Below are positions 17,943-26,417 of a DNA stretch of 64,000 bases, piece by piece (positions within the stretch are counted from its first letter, which is position 1; every line of letters starts with the position of its first letter). The stretch comes from DATFXM01 sp035315885 (GTDB taxonomy: Bacteria; Acidobacteriota; Blastocatellia; UBA7656). The stretch spans positions 124,001 through 188,000 of the forward strand of contig DATFXM010000097.1 in assembly GCA_035315885.1 (NCBI GenBank), in the 5' to 3' direction. Below the pieces are notes generated by a model. That model made no database searches, was not told the DNA's origin, and saw only the letters and a program-made list of their open reading frames with translations. The translations under genes and the position numbers were made by a program.

Positions 17943-18215
17943 CTAACCTATGGGTGTTTTCTGCAGTCGCGTAACCGCTTCTTGAACGGTGCGATCGATT
18001 TCTTTTGTGTCGCCTTCTCCGTTGGTCAGGTGGCTTGGCCTGAGCACAAACTCGGTCTTACGCGATCCCTTCACGATGGTCACGAACAAGCGGTCACTGA
18101 TTTCATCGAAGAAACTTCTCTCGGCGACGATACCCGAATCCGCACGCTTGACCGCGGCGTCCACCTTGGCTTTGAGCTGCGTAATATCCGGCATCAGAGC
18201 TTTCTCGATCTCCAC
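17943..18215 (-). CDS. Small soluble protein of unknown function
   Basis: Not recognised. Up to 90 residues from a GTG at 18215; an ATG at 18194 with GAGAAAG upstream is a better-supported start (83 residues). The sequence alternates a charged helix (DITQLKAKVDAAVKRADSG) with a strand pair (RLFVTIVKGSRKTEFVLRP) and a final helix ending LQKTPIG. No signal or membrane segment. First gene of the group that continues with the 133-residue protein and YtxJ. The upstream gene on this strand is tRNA-Ser(GGA), ending at 18441. Confidence 0.6.
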   Translation of the reverse strand: MEIEKALMPDITQLKAKVDAAVKRADSGIVAERSFFDEISDRLFVTIVKGSRKTEFVLRPSHLTNGEGDTKEIDRTVQEAVTRLQKTPIG

Positions 18216-18440
18216 TGTATTGGTTAACGACTGACGAGCGACGCAGGGCTTAGCTGGTCAGGCTCCGGAGTGACCGCGGCACATCCGCGATCTGCTACCG
18301 TTGCTCCGTTCCCGGCCTGGCGGGGTTCGCAGCCGCGCGATTGCACGGGCTCCGGAGCCTGTCAAAAACCTGCCGTCGTTTCAACTATCCACGATCAAAG
18401 CATCCGCACTCGGGAGAGGATTGCTGCCGATGTCACTCAA

Positions 18441-18530
<90 letters not shown>

Positions 18531-18552
18531 CACTCGATGACCGGACACAGCA

Positions 18553-18620
18553 AAGAGGACTGAGAAACGAGAACCGGACAAGAAACGTCTTTTGTCTCGG
18601 CACTCAGTGCTCAGTCCTCA
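18553..18620. repeat. Heptamer inverted repeat R4 between the two tRNA-Ser genes
   Basis: GAGGACTGAG (18555-18564) faces CTCAGTCCTC (18610-18619), a perfect 10-base inverted match. The right arm is extended by CACTCAGTG. It fills most of the 95-base spacer between the tRNA genes. Confidence 0.75.
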
Positions 18621-18624
18621 ACTC

Positions 18625-19185
<561 letters not shown>

Positions 19186-19187
19186 TT

Positions 19188-19245
19188 TGGTTTATGTTTT
19201 CTGGTTTCTAGTTTCCGGTTTGCGGTTAAGGTTCCGTTAGTCGGC
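19188..19245. repeat. Heptamer repeat R5 (GGTTTCT dialect, one arm)
   Basis: Tandem degenerate words TGGTTTA, TGTTTTC, TGGTTTC, TAGTTTC, CGGTTTG, CGGTTAA with period 7, immediately upstream of the tadA start. No complementary arm is obvious. Confidence 0.6.
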
Positions 19246-19305
19246 TCCCGGGGCTTGCCTGGGGGCATGAATGCGAAATCGGAACGAGACGAAAGAAAAA
19301 CTGAT

Positions 19306-20970
19306 TCAGGCCCTGACGCCAGATACTGCTTCGCGCGCTTCTGCAGGAAGCTGCTTGCGAACAAGCGTTATCGGTACACCAAACGCCAGCCGGAACCAGC
19401 CACCTTTCCTCTCCGCAGACCAGACTTCCAAATCAAATTCGCCTTCGCCGTAGACTTCCACTGTAACGCCTTTCGAGGTGGCTTCGCAGCGAATGGAGTC
19501 AACTGCCCGGCGATGCGCGCGGTCAAGTCCATCGGCGATCTGCAGCATCGCAGCCAGTTTCGCGAAACTCGAACGCTGATGGCGATCGAGTGCGAAGAAA
19601 TCGTCATGCTCGCGGGTCGCGCGCTTGCTCTTCGGCGACGGAGGCATCGAACCGCGGTGATAGCGCACCAGCGCCGCCATCATCGCGAGCTCGGCCGCGG
19701 TGAACCCGGGCATCTCCGAGTTCTTGATCAAATACGCCGCGTGACGATGATGATTATTGTGAGCGATATGATAACCGATGTCATGCAGCAACGCGGCGTG
19801 TTCGAGCAATCTACGCTCATCAGCGCCAAGCTTGTGAAGCCGCCGCGTGCCATCGAAGAGTCCCGCAGCAAGCCGCGCCACGTGGTGAGAGTGCGGCGCG
19901 TCGTAACCGTAGCGCCGCGCCACCGACAGCACCGATCGCGAGCGCACGTCCAGCTTGGATTCATCCACCGAAAGGTCCAACAGCGCGTCTTCTGAAGATC
20001 TTTGGGAGCTGCGAATCGCCTCCTGTCCTTCGTTGCTGCGCAGATAATTCAGAAGCACTCCTTCTCTCAAGGACCAATCGCAAGTTGTTATCTCGCTCGC
20101 ACCCAGCTCAGTCATTATGCATTCGAGAAGCTGACCGCCCGCGATGATGATGTCGGCGCGGCCCTTCTCAATTCCCGCCACCTTGCGCCTCTTACGCAAC
20201 GGCATCGATCGAAGTCGCTGATTGAGCCTGCGAATCTGATCCAGCTTGACCGTTTCACTAAACGGCTCGATGCCGGTCCGAGAGCGTACGCCGTTGGGCG
20301 ACTCGGAATGCACTATTGCATCAGCCATGTTCAGGATGGTGCCCGCCGTCCCGATTACAAAATCAAAGCCCGCTTGTCTGACTTCCCAAGCGGCGCGAGT
20401 CAAGTCGGTTCGAATGTTCGCAACGAGGCGCTCGCGTTCCTGCGACGAAATCGGATCGGTGGTGATGAACTTCTCGGTGAGTCTGACTGCACCCACGCGG
20501 ACCGAGAGCAACAGCTCAGGCTCGCCCCCGCTTGTGACGATGAATTCGGTCGAACCGCCGCCGATATCAAGGATCAGCGCCTTTCGGTTATTGAAGTCGG
20601 TCACTTCGGCAACCGCCAGCGCAATCAACCTTGCCTCTTCGACTCCGGGTAACACTTGTACATCGAGGCCGGTTTCCCTGCGAACCCGGTCTACAAAATC
20701 GTCGGCATTGTGAGACTCGCGCACCGCTGACGTAGCCGTAGTGATGATCAGGTCGGCCTTGTTGCCTTCGGCCATTTTCTTAAATCGCCGAAGCGTACTG
20801 ATGGCTCGATCCATCGTGTCCCGTGAAAGGCGATGCTCTCTCAGAGTGCCGGCCCCCAGCCGCACCATTTCCTTTTCTCGATCAATGATCTCAGGATGCT
20901 GACCCGGGGTGGCTTGTACAATTACCAGATGAATTGAGTTCGACCCAATATCGATGGCGGCAAGTTTCAT
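19306..20970 (-). CDS. Ppx/GppA phosphatase with C-terminal HD domain
   Basis: Exopolyphosphatase/guanosine pentaphosphate phosphatase of the ASKHA fold, affecting polyphosphate or (p)ppGpp levels. The phosphate-binding motifs are AAIDIGSNSIHL (about residues 3-14), TTATSAVRES and LDIGGGSTEF. The C-terminal half has an HD-type hydrolase region (HAALLHDIGYHI, then HAAYLIKNSEMPG and VRYHRG), as in longer Ppx proteins. 554 residues. The ATG at 20970 follows the lysC stop by only 6 bases and has no Shine-Dalgarno of its own, so expression is probably coupled to lysC. Which of the two activities dominates cannot be decided from sequence. Confidence 0.88.
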   Translation of the reverse strand: MKLAAIDIGSNSIHLVIVQATPGQHPEIIDREKEMVRLGAGTLREHRLSRDTMDRAISTLRRFKKMAEGNKADLIITTATSAVRESHNADDFVDRVRRETGLDVQVLPGVEEARLIALAVAEVTDFNNRKALILDIGGGSTEFIVTSGGEPELLLSVRVGAVRLTEKFITTDPISSQERERLVANIRTDLTRAAWEVRQAGFDFVIGTAGTILNMADAIVHSESPNGVRSRTGIEPFSETVKLDQIRRLNQRLRSMPLRKRRKVAGIEKGRADIIIAGGQLLECIMTELGASEITTCDWSLREGVLLNYLRSNEGQEAIRSSQRSSEDALLDLSVDESKLDVRSRSVLSVARRYGYDAPHSHHVARLAAGLFDGTRRLHKLGADERRLLEHAALLHDIGYHIAHNNHHRHAAYLIKNSEMPGFTAAELAMMAALVRYHRGSMPPSPKSKRATREHDDFFALDRHQRSSFAKLAAMLQIADGLDRAHRRAVDSIRCEATSKGVTVEVYGEGEFDLEVWSAERKGGWFRLAFGVPITLVRKQLPAEAREAVSGVRA

Positions 20971-20976
20971 ATCAGA

Positions 20977-22203
20977 TTAGGAGGTTGTTCGCGTCTCATC
21001 CAGATGAAATAGATCGTGTACGACTCGAACTGCATGTTGCGCGTCGCTGTCGCCGATTGCACAGCTTATTCTGAGCTCCGAAGTCGAGATCATCTTGATG
21101 TTGATTCCCGCGCGTCCAAGCGCTCCAAACATGCGAGCCGCGATGTCCGGCTGATCCATGAGACCGGCTCCAATTATGCTGATCTTGGCCACGTCCGGAT
21201 CGGCCAGCACCCCTTCCGCCCCAAGGCGCGCTGAAATGCCCTCGAGTGTGGTTCTCGCAGTTTCGAGATCCCCTCGTTTGATGGTGAACGTGATGTCATT
21301 GACCGATCGATCCTGATGGAATGCCTGTATGATCATATCGACCGCGACACGGTGCTCGGCCAGCGCTTCAAAGATCTCTCCGGCGATACCCGGACGATCG
21401 GGAACCTTCAATATCGCGAGGCGTGCCTGGTCCTGATCGACCGTGACTCCGCTGACTGGACGGGAAATCTCCATCTGATCAGCTCCTTTCAAAATCGTGC
21501 CCGGATGGTCGGGATCGAAAGTGTTCCGAACCCTGAGCGGTATCCTGTGTTTTCGGGCCAGCTCGACCGCTCGCGGGTGAAGCACCTGAGCGCCGACTCG
21601 GGCCATCTCAAGCATCTCCTCGTAAGAGATTTCCTGCAGCAGACGAGCGGTGGGCACGATGTTAGGGTCGGCGGTGTAGACTCCGTTGACATCGGTGAAG
21701 ATGTCGCAAGCCCTTGCACCGAGCGCCGCCGCAAGCGCCACCGCAGTAGTATCGGAGCCCCCGCGGCCGAGCGTGGTGATGTCGCCTTCCGGTGTCGTTC
21801 CCTGAAAGCCGGCAGCGACAACTACACAGCCCTCATCAAGGTGTCGCCGTAATCGCTCCGTATCAATCTCCACGATTCGGGCGGAGTTATGGACGTTCTC
21901 GGTTATTATGCCGAGCTGCGCTCCGGTCATCGAAAGAGCCTTTGTTCCGAGGTCGCTCAACGCCATCGCGACAAGCGCTATGGATATCTGCTCTCCGGTT
22001 GCGAGTAGAGCGTCGAGCTCGCGTCGATTGGGGGAACTGCTGGTCTGCGCCGCGAGCCTGACAAGATAATCGGTGGTATCCCCCATCGCGGACACGACGA
22101 CTACTACCGGCTCCGACTTCGAAGCCCGAGAGACAATCGCAGCCACGTTTCTGATCCGCGCGATGGACTTTACGGATGTACCGCCGAACTTTTGAACAAT
22201 CAT
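20977..22203 (-). CDS. lysC: Aspartate kinase
   Basis: First step of the aspartate family (lysine, threonine, methionine): ATP plus aspartate to aspartyl phosphate. It starts MIVQKFGGTSV, the family N-terminus with the catalytic lysine, and continues with VVVVSAMGDTTD, GFQGTT and LGRGGSDTTAVALAAAL. Two ACT domains follow (about residues 265-330 and 345-408; KVPDRPGIAGEIFEAL and SIIGAGLMDQPDIAARMF), so allosteric feedback is likely. 408 residues from the ATG at 22203; the frame is open 15 codons upstream, but those overlap the end of hom and are not family-like. It lies between hom and ppx/gppA. Confidence 0.95.
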   Translation of the reverse strand: MIVQKFGGTSVKSIARIRNVAAIVSRASKSEPVVVVVSAMGDTTDYLVRLAAQTSSSPNRRELDALLATGEQISIALVAMALSDLGTKALSMTGAQLGIITENVHNSARIVEIDTERLRRHLDEGCVVVAAGFQGTTPEGDITTLGRGGSDTTAVALAAALGARACDIFTDVNGVYTADPNIVPTARLLQEISYEEMLEMARVGAQVLHPRAVELARKHRIPLRVRNTFDPDHPGTILKGADQMEISRPVSGVTVDQDQARLAILKVPDRPGIAGEIFEALAEHRVAVDMIIQAFHQDRSVNDITFTIKRGDLETARTTLEGISARLGAEGVLADPDVAKISIIGAGLMDQPDIAARMFGALGRAGINIKMISTSELRISCAIGDSDAQHAVRVVHDLFHLDETRTTS

Positions 22204-22222
22204 CTTCGGAAAAAACTGCGCC

Positions 22223-23488
22223 CTATTCGAATACCCTGAGCACGACACCGATCTGCCGCGTAGTTGCCTGCGCCTCGATCTCCCTGAGCGCGCGTGCCAT
22301 ATTGTGCTCGCTTGCCCTGTGAGTCAACAGAATGATCGTCGCGGCCCCGGTGGTTGTGACTCCGCGCTGGAGCAGGCTGTGGAGGCTCACCTGGTGACCT
22401 CCCAGTGCGTGACCGATGTAGCCGATCACACCAGGACTGTCTTCTGTTTCGACTCGAACATAAAAACGACTCGCCGAATCTTGAATCGAGCAAAGCGGCG
22501 CGTCCTTCGAGTCGATCCCCGGGTGGAAGTAAGGAGCGAAATCAGGCAGCCGCAGCGCGCTCGCAAGGTTGATTAGATCGCCTACTACGGCGCTGGCCGT
22601 AGGCATCTGACCCGCACCGGGTCCAACCAGCATTATCTCGCCCACCGCACTTCCGCTTATGAATATGGCGTTGTTTGCACCCTCGACTGACGCCAGCAGG
22701 TGATGAACGGGCACCAGCATTGGATGCGCCCGGACATCCAGACACCCCTCTCCGCGCCGGGCGAGACCTATGAGCTTGATGCGATAACCAAACTCCTGGG
22801 CCATCGCAATGTCCAGATCGGTAATGCGTGTTATGCCTTCGCGATGCACTGCTTCGCTGTTGACGAACTTCCCGAATGCAAGCGACGCGAGGATCGTGAT
22901 CTTGTAGGCTACGTCGAACGCTTCGACATCGTTGGTGGGATCGGCCTCGGCGAACCCGAGTCGCTGTGCATCGGCAAGCGCATCCTGGAAGCTCCGACCT
23001 CGCGCCTCCATCGATGTGAGTATGTAGTTGGTAGTGCCGTTGAGTATGCCGGCTACGCTGCTGATTTCATTTGCCTGCAGGCCTCGCTGCAGTGTTGAGA
23101 TCAGGGGAATTCCACCTCCTACAGCGGCTTCAAACAGGACGGTGACATTATTCTTGTGAGCGAGGTCGAAGATCTCGGAGCCGTGTTTTGCGATGACCTC
23201 TTTGTTAGCGGTGACTACGTGTTTGCCGTGTTGGACGGCGCTTTTGATCAGTTCGTAGATGCCTTCGACGCCGCCGGCGACCTCGATGACTATTTCGACT
23301 TCGGGATCGTTTACGATCTCTTCGGGTTGGGCGGTGAGTCGGATTCCTGCGAGGTCTACGTCACGAAGCTTGGCTTTGTCGCGCACTGCTGTCCATTTGA
23401 GCCTAAAGCGAGGGTCGCGCTGGAGAAGCTTGGCGACGCCGGTACCGACGGTCCCGAGTCCGATTAACCCTACTGTGATCTTGGCCAT
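22223..23488 (-). CDS. hom: Homoserine dehydrogenase
   Basis: NAD(P)-dependent reduction of aspartate semialdehyde to homoserine, the branch to threonine and methionine. The Rossmann motif GLIGLGTVGTGV (residues 6-17), HVVTANKEVIAKHG, GGGIPLISTLQRG with the catalytic region, GILNGTTNYILT and FAEADPTNDVEAFD are all present. A C-terminal ACT domain (VETEDSPGVIGYIGHAL, about residues 345-420) allows threonine feedback. 421 residues. It sits 19 bases before lysC, forming a clear aspartate-family operon. The 5' flank is heptamer repeat R6. Confidence 0.95.
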   Translation of the reverse strand: MAKITVGLIGLGTVGTGVAKLLQRDPRFRLKWTAVRDKAKLRDVDLAGIRLTAQPEEIVNDPEVEIVIEVAGGVEGIYELIKSAVQHGKHVVTANKEVIAKHGSEIFDLAHKNNVTVLFEAAVGGGIPLISTLQRGLQANEISSVAGILNGTTNYILTSMEARGRSFQDALADAQRLGFAEADPTNDVEAFDVAYKITILASLAFGKFVNSEAVHREGITRITDLDIAMAQEFGYRIKLIGLARRGEGCLDVRAHPMLVPVHHLLASVEGANNAIFISGSAVGEIMLVGPGAGQMPTASAVVGDLINLASALRLPDFAPYFHPGIDSKDAPLCSIQDSASRFYVRVETEDSPGVIGYIGHALGGHQVSLHSLLQRGVTTTGAATIILLTHRASEHNMARALREIEAQATTRQIGVVLRVFE

Positions 23489-23560
23489 CGCTTAGCGCCC
23501 ACGATAGGCGTTGAGTCAGAGTAAAGTAGATTCTCATAGTTGGCAACCATAGGCCCTTGG

Positions 23561-23770
23561 GGAATGGGAGATGAGGGGATGAGGAGATGAGGCGAAGCGG
23601 CGAATGGGAGAAGGGGAGAAGGGGCGACGCGGTGAGGAGGGACGCCGGGACGCGGCGGGGTCGTTAACCGTTCTTCATGTCCCAAGTCCGAAAGTCCCGT
23701 GTCTCCGCGTTCCTCCTCCCGCGTCTCCGCCTCGCCCCTTCGCCCATTCCTCTCCTCATCTCCCCATCCC
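23561..23770. repeat. Heptamer-type inverted repeat R6 (GGGGAGAT dialect) overlapping the synthetase end
   Basis: The left arm (from 23561) is a run of GGGAGAT, GAGGGGAT and GAGGAGAT words, then GAGAAGGGG and GACGCGG. The right arm (to 23770) is their C-rich complement (CCCATTCCTCTCCTC, ATCTCCCCATCCC). Words have a 7-8 base period and the arms pair imperfectly over most of 90 bases. The right arm supplies the stop codon of the acyl-CoA synthetase gene at 23756. Confidence 0.8.
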
Positions 23771-25033
23771 TTCACCTGCCAACCAGATGCCGCCGTAGCT
23801 GTCCTGCAATCCGGTGCTGCCCGTCATAAGCCACCCGGGGCCTGATGAGTCTCGTGAAATGCCCACGTAGCCTAGGGAACCCGGCATTACCGGCGAACCG
23901 CCTGCGTCGAAGATCTCGATCGAAGTCCCAGGCGCAGCCCGTCCCAACCAACCCTCTCGCGTCGGGAACCAGCGATTGCAACTCGCAACTGCCGAAGGCG
24001 CCTCAGGCCATCCTGCGAGGATGCTTGTTTCAGCGCCAAAGCTCAATTCACAAAGCCTCTTGAGCACCGGCTCTATAGGAGCATCGGTTATAACGCGCCT
24101 CAACGGAGATGACAGCGGCCCCGTATCGACACCCGCCTCGCGCATAAGCCGCAGATGCACGGGAGAAAGTACCGCATGCGTCACGCTGTACCTGTCAATC
24201 GCCGCCAGCCACCCCGCCGGCAGCCCACGGTCAAGCGCAAGCACCGCGCCTCCGTACCACCAGACCGGAAAGAGCATCCCGATGACTGTCTGCGCAGAAC
24301 ACCAGTCGTGCGGTGTCCAATAAAGCGCCTGCCCCCACGCGCAATCCAGTTCGTTCGCCATTTCAAAGCCCGGGAGCGCCGCGAGCACCGAAGCATGGCT
24401 GTGCTCCAGCGAGGGGGTGTGCGGCTCCCCGGTTGTCAAATGGTCAAGGAAACAAAAACCCGCCTGAGTACCATCTGTATCAGCGCTCTTGAAATCCGAT
24501 GAAGCCTTGTTGATCTCGCTCCAGAAGTCGCGGTAGGAGCCGGCTTCCAGTCGATGTCCTGCGACGAATACTGTCCACGCACGAGCGTTGACGTTTGAGG
24601 CGCTCGAAAGATAAGCGTACGACTCGGAGTCGAGTACTACGATTGCGGTGTTCGATTTCTCGACGCAAGTAATAGATGAGGGGGACTGCGGGATCATTGC
24701 CACAGAAAGGCCTGCCTTTAATGCGCCCAGCAATGCAACGACAGCCGCCGCAGATTGTGCGAGAACTATGGCGAGCCGGTCACCGGCCTTGGCTCCGTGG
24801 GCGACCAGGACTCTGGCGAACTTGTCTGAGAGGAAATCAAGACCGCCAAAAGTATAGGTATTGACGCCTCCGAATCTGACGTCGAGCAGCGCGATCCGGG
24901 TTACCGGGTCGTCATGCCTCCGGCAGACAGCTTCGGCGACATTAAACCGTTCGGGAAGTTCGCATTTTAATTCGCGACGGGCTTGCTCATAGCTCGAAAA
25001 CTGCTCGAGATGAGGCGTGTTGTCGGTGCTCAT
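23756..25033 (-). CDS. Degenerate, C-terminally truncated AMP-binding acyl-CoA synthetase
   Basis: Resembles the N-terminal domain of ANL acyl-CoA ligases, but I doubt it is a normal ligase. The overall fold order is recognisable (YTFGGLDFLSDKFARVL, AGDRLAIVLAQSAAAVVALLGALKAGLS). The P-loop is degraded (LTTGEPHTPSLEHSH in place of TSGTTGxPKG). The YGxTE motif reads AGWPEAPS and the TGD ribose motif reads TGSTG. The protein ends at IWLAGEGMGR, exactly at the hinge before the C-terminal domain with the catalytic lysine, because repeat R6 brings a TGA. 425 residues against about 520-550. It follows an acyl-CoA dehydrogenase gene by 17 bases. It could be a decaying gene or a non-catalytic partner. 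Confidence 0.75.
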   Translation of the reverse strand: MSTDNTPHLEQFSSYEQARRELKCELPERFNVAEAVCRRHDDPVTRIALLDVRFGGVNTYTFGGLDFLSDKFARVLVAHGAKAGDRLAIVLAQSAAAVVALLGALKAGLSVAMIPQSPSSITCVEKSNTAIVVLDSESYAYLSSASNVNARAWTVFVAGHRLEAGSYRDFWSEINKASSDFKSADTDGTQAGFCFLDHLTTGEPHTPSLEHSHASVLAALPGFEMANELDCAWGQALYWTPHDWCSAQTVIGMLFPVWWYGGAVLALDRGLPAGWLAAIDRYSVTHAVLSPVHLRLMREAGVDTGPLSSPLRRVITDAPIEPVLKRLCELSFGAETSILAGWPEAPSAVASCNRWFPTREGWLGRAAPGTSIEIFDAGGSPVMPGSLGYVGISRDSSGPGWLMTGSTGLQDSYGGIWLAGEGMGR

Positions 25034-25050
25034 TCGGAAGTTGTGATCGC

Positions 25051-26211
25051 TCAGTCACCGGACTTGCCGATCGCCCGGGCTGCCGTCTCTCCGTCGATGA
25101 CAATTCGAGCTATGCGTTCGCGGTGGTACTCGGCATCTCCGAACAGGAGTTCGGATGCCTTGGCTCTCTTGTAGTAGAAGTGAAGGTTCTCATCCCAGGT
25201 GAATCCGATACCGCCGTGTACTTGTATTCCGAGATTTCCCACTTCGCGATATGCGTCGCTGGTAAACGCCTTCGCCATAGAAACCGCTACCGCCGCCTCG
25301 GCCGGGCGATTGCTCATACACCACGCGGCGTAATAAACAGCCGATCGTGCGCTCTCACTCAACAACAGCATGTTCGCGCAGTGATGTTGCACCGCCTGAA
25401 ATGCTCCGATTGGCTTGCCAAACTGTTTTCGGGTCTTCGCATATTCGACGGAGGTTTCCATGATCCACTGCATGCCGCCGACCATTTCGGCTGCAACTGC
25501 CAAAGCGGCGACATCGAGCGCGTGTTCCACCGCCTGGGTCACACCGGCTGCATCGGACAAAACATCTACCGCCGCGACCGCGACCCCATCAAACGCCACT
25601 TCATAGATAGGCCTGGTGACGTCCAGACCGGGCATCTTTGTGATGGAAACTCCCAGAGACTTTGCGTCGACAAATGCGAGAATCGGATCAGCGCCTTGCC
25701 GTGCCACCGTGATGATAAGGTCGGCTGTCTCGGCGTCGTTTACGAAGAGTTTCTTTCCAGTCAGCTTTATGCCCGAGTCCGTTGGGGTTGCTTGCAGCTT
25801 GACAGCTTCGATGCTCCAGGAGGCGCTCTCCTCGAGAAGCGCCACCGTCGCTTTGAGCTTGCCTTCACAGATCGCCTTCAAGAGTTTGGAGCGATAGGGC
25901 TTCGAGCAGGCGTGTTCAATCAGCGGTCCCGCCAATGCAACGGTCGACATGAAGGGACCGGGCACGAGCGCCCTCCCCATCTCTTCGAATGCAACCGCCA
26001 TCTCCACCAGACCTAGTCCCGTGCCGCCATGTTCCTCTGACAGAATCAGCCCGGTCCAACCCTGTTCGACGAGCTTATTCCAAAGGTGCGCGGAAAAAGG
26101 CGAGTCCTTCTCGATGGCTTCGCGCACAAACGTAGGCGGGCACTCGACCGCGAAAAGCTCGCGTGCAGAGTCCTTGAACAGCTTTTGCGTTTCGTTGAGT
26201 TCAAATTCCAT
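25051..26211 (-). CDS. Acyl-CoA dehydrogenase, subunit lacking the usual catalytic glutamate
   Basis: FAD-dependent acyl-CoA dehydrogenase fold: an N-terminal helical domain, a middle beta domain (KLTGKKLFVNDAETADLIITVARQ) and a C-terminal helical domain with the FAD arginine motif RKQFGKPIGAFQAVQH and QVHGGIGFTWDENLHFYYKR. At the position where the catalytic Glu usually sits (EGTSEIQ-like), this chain reads LLFGDAEYHRE, so it resembles the non-catalytic or altered partner of heteromeric dehydrogenases such as those of actinobacterial steroid catabolism. The ATG at 26211 with GGGGGAAG upstream gives 386 residues. It lies directly upstream of the degenerate synthetase and 200 bases after the second dehydrogenase. 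Confidence 0.85.
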   Translation of the reverse strand: MEFELNETQKLFKDSARELFAVECPPTFVREAIEKDSPFSAHLWNKLVEQGWTGLILSEEHGGTGLGLVEMAVAFEEMGRALVPGPFMSTVALAGPLIEHACSKPYRSKLLKAICEGKLKATVALLEESASWSIEAVKLQATPTDSGIKLTGKKLFVNDAETADLIITVARQGADPILAFVDAKSLGVSITKMPGLDVTRPIYEVAFDGVAVAAVDVLSDAAGVTQAVEHALDVAALAVAAEMVGGMQWIMETSVEYAKTRKQFGKPIGAFQAVQHHCANMLLLSESARSAVYYAAWCMSNRPAEAAVAVSMAKAFTSDAYREVGNLGIQVHGGIGFTWDENLHFYYKRAKASELLFGDAEYHRERIARIVIDGETAARAIGKSGD

Positions 26212-26264
26212 ATCTTCCCCCAAACAGAAGTTCTGATTCTGAGCGGTAGGCCGTATGCAGTTGT

Positions 26265-26394
26265 TCCGGTTTCGGGTTTCGAGTTTAGGGTTTCGGGTTC
26301 GCTTAATTCAGCATCAATCTTCTATCCCTGAACGAAATATCCTCTAACGATTGTACAACCCTCAATCTGACGAACCCGAAAACCTAACCCAAAC
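26265..26394. repeat. Heptamer inverted repeat R7 (TTTCGGG/TTTAGGG dialect)
   Basis: GGTTTC, GGGTTTC, GAGTTTA, GGGTTTC, GGGTTCG (26268-26301) face CGAACCCGAAAACCTAACCC (26371-26390). The inner 11 bases (TTTCGGGTTCG) pair perfectly. It occupies the gap between the two acyl-CoA dehydrogenase genes. Confidence 0.8.
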
Positions 26395-26417
26395 ATCCTG
26401 CCTACTGCTTTGAACTT

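Noticed and set aside
23470..23775. 101-residue reading frame MKGWGDEERNGRR over R6
   Set aside because: It is translated repeat sequence; the composition follows the 7-base words, and it overlaps the start of hom.
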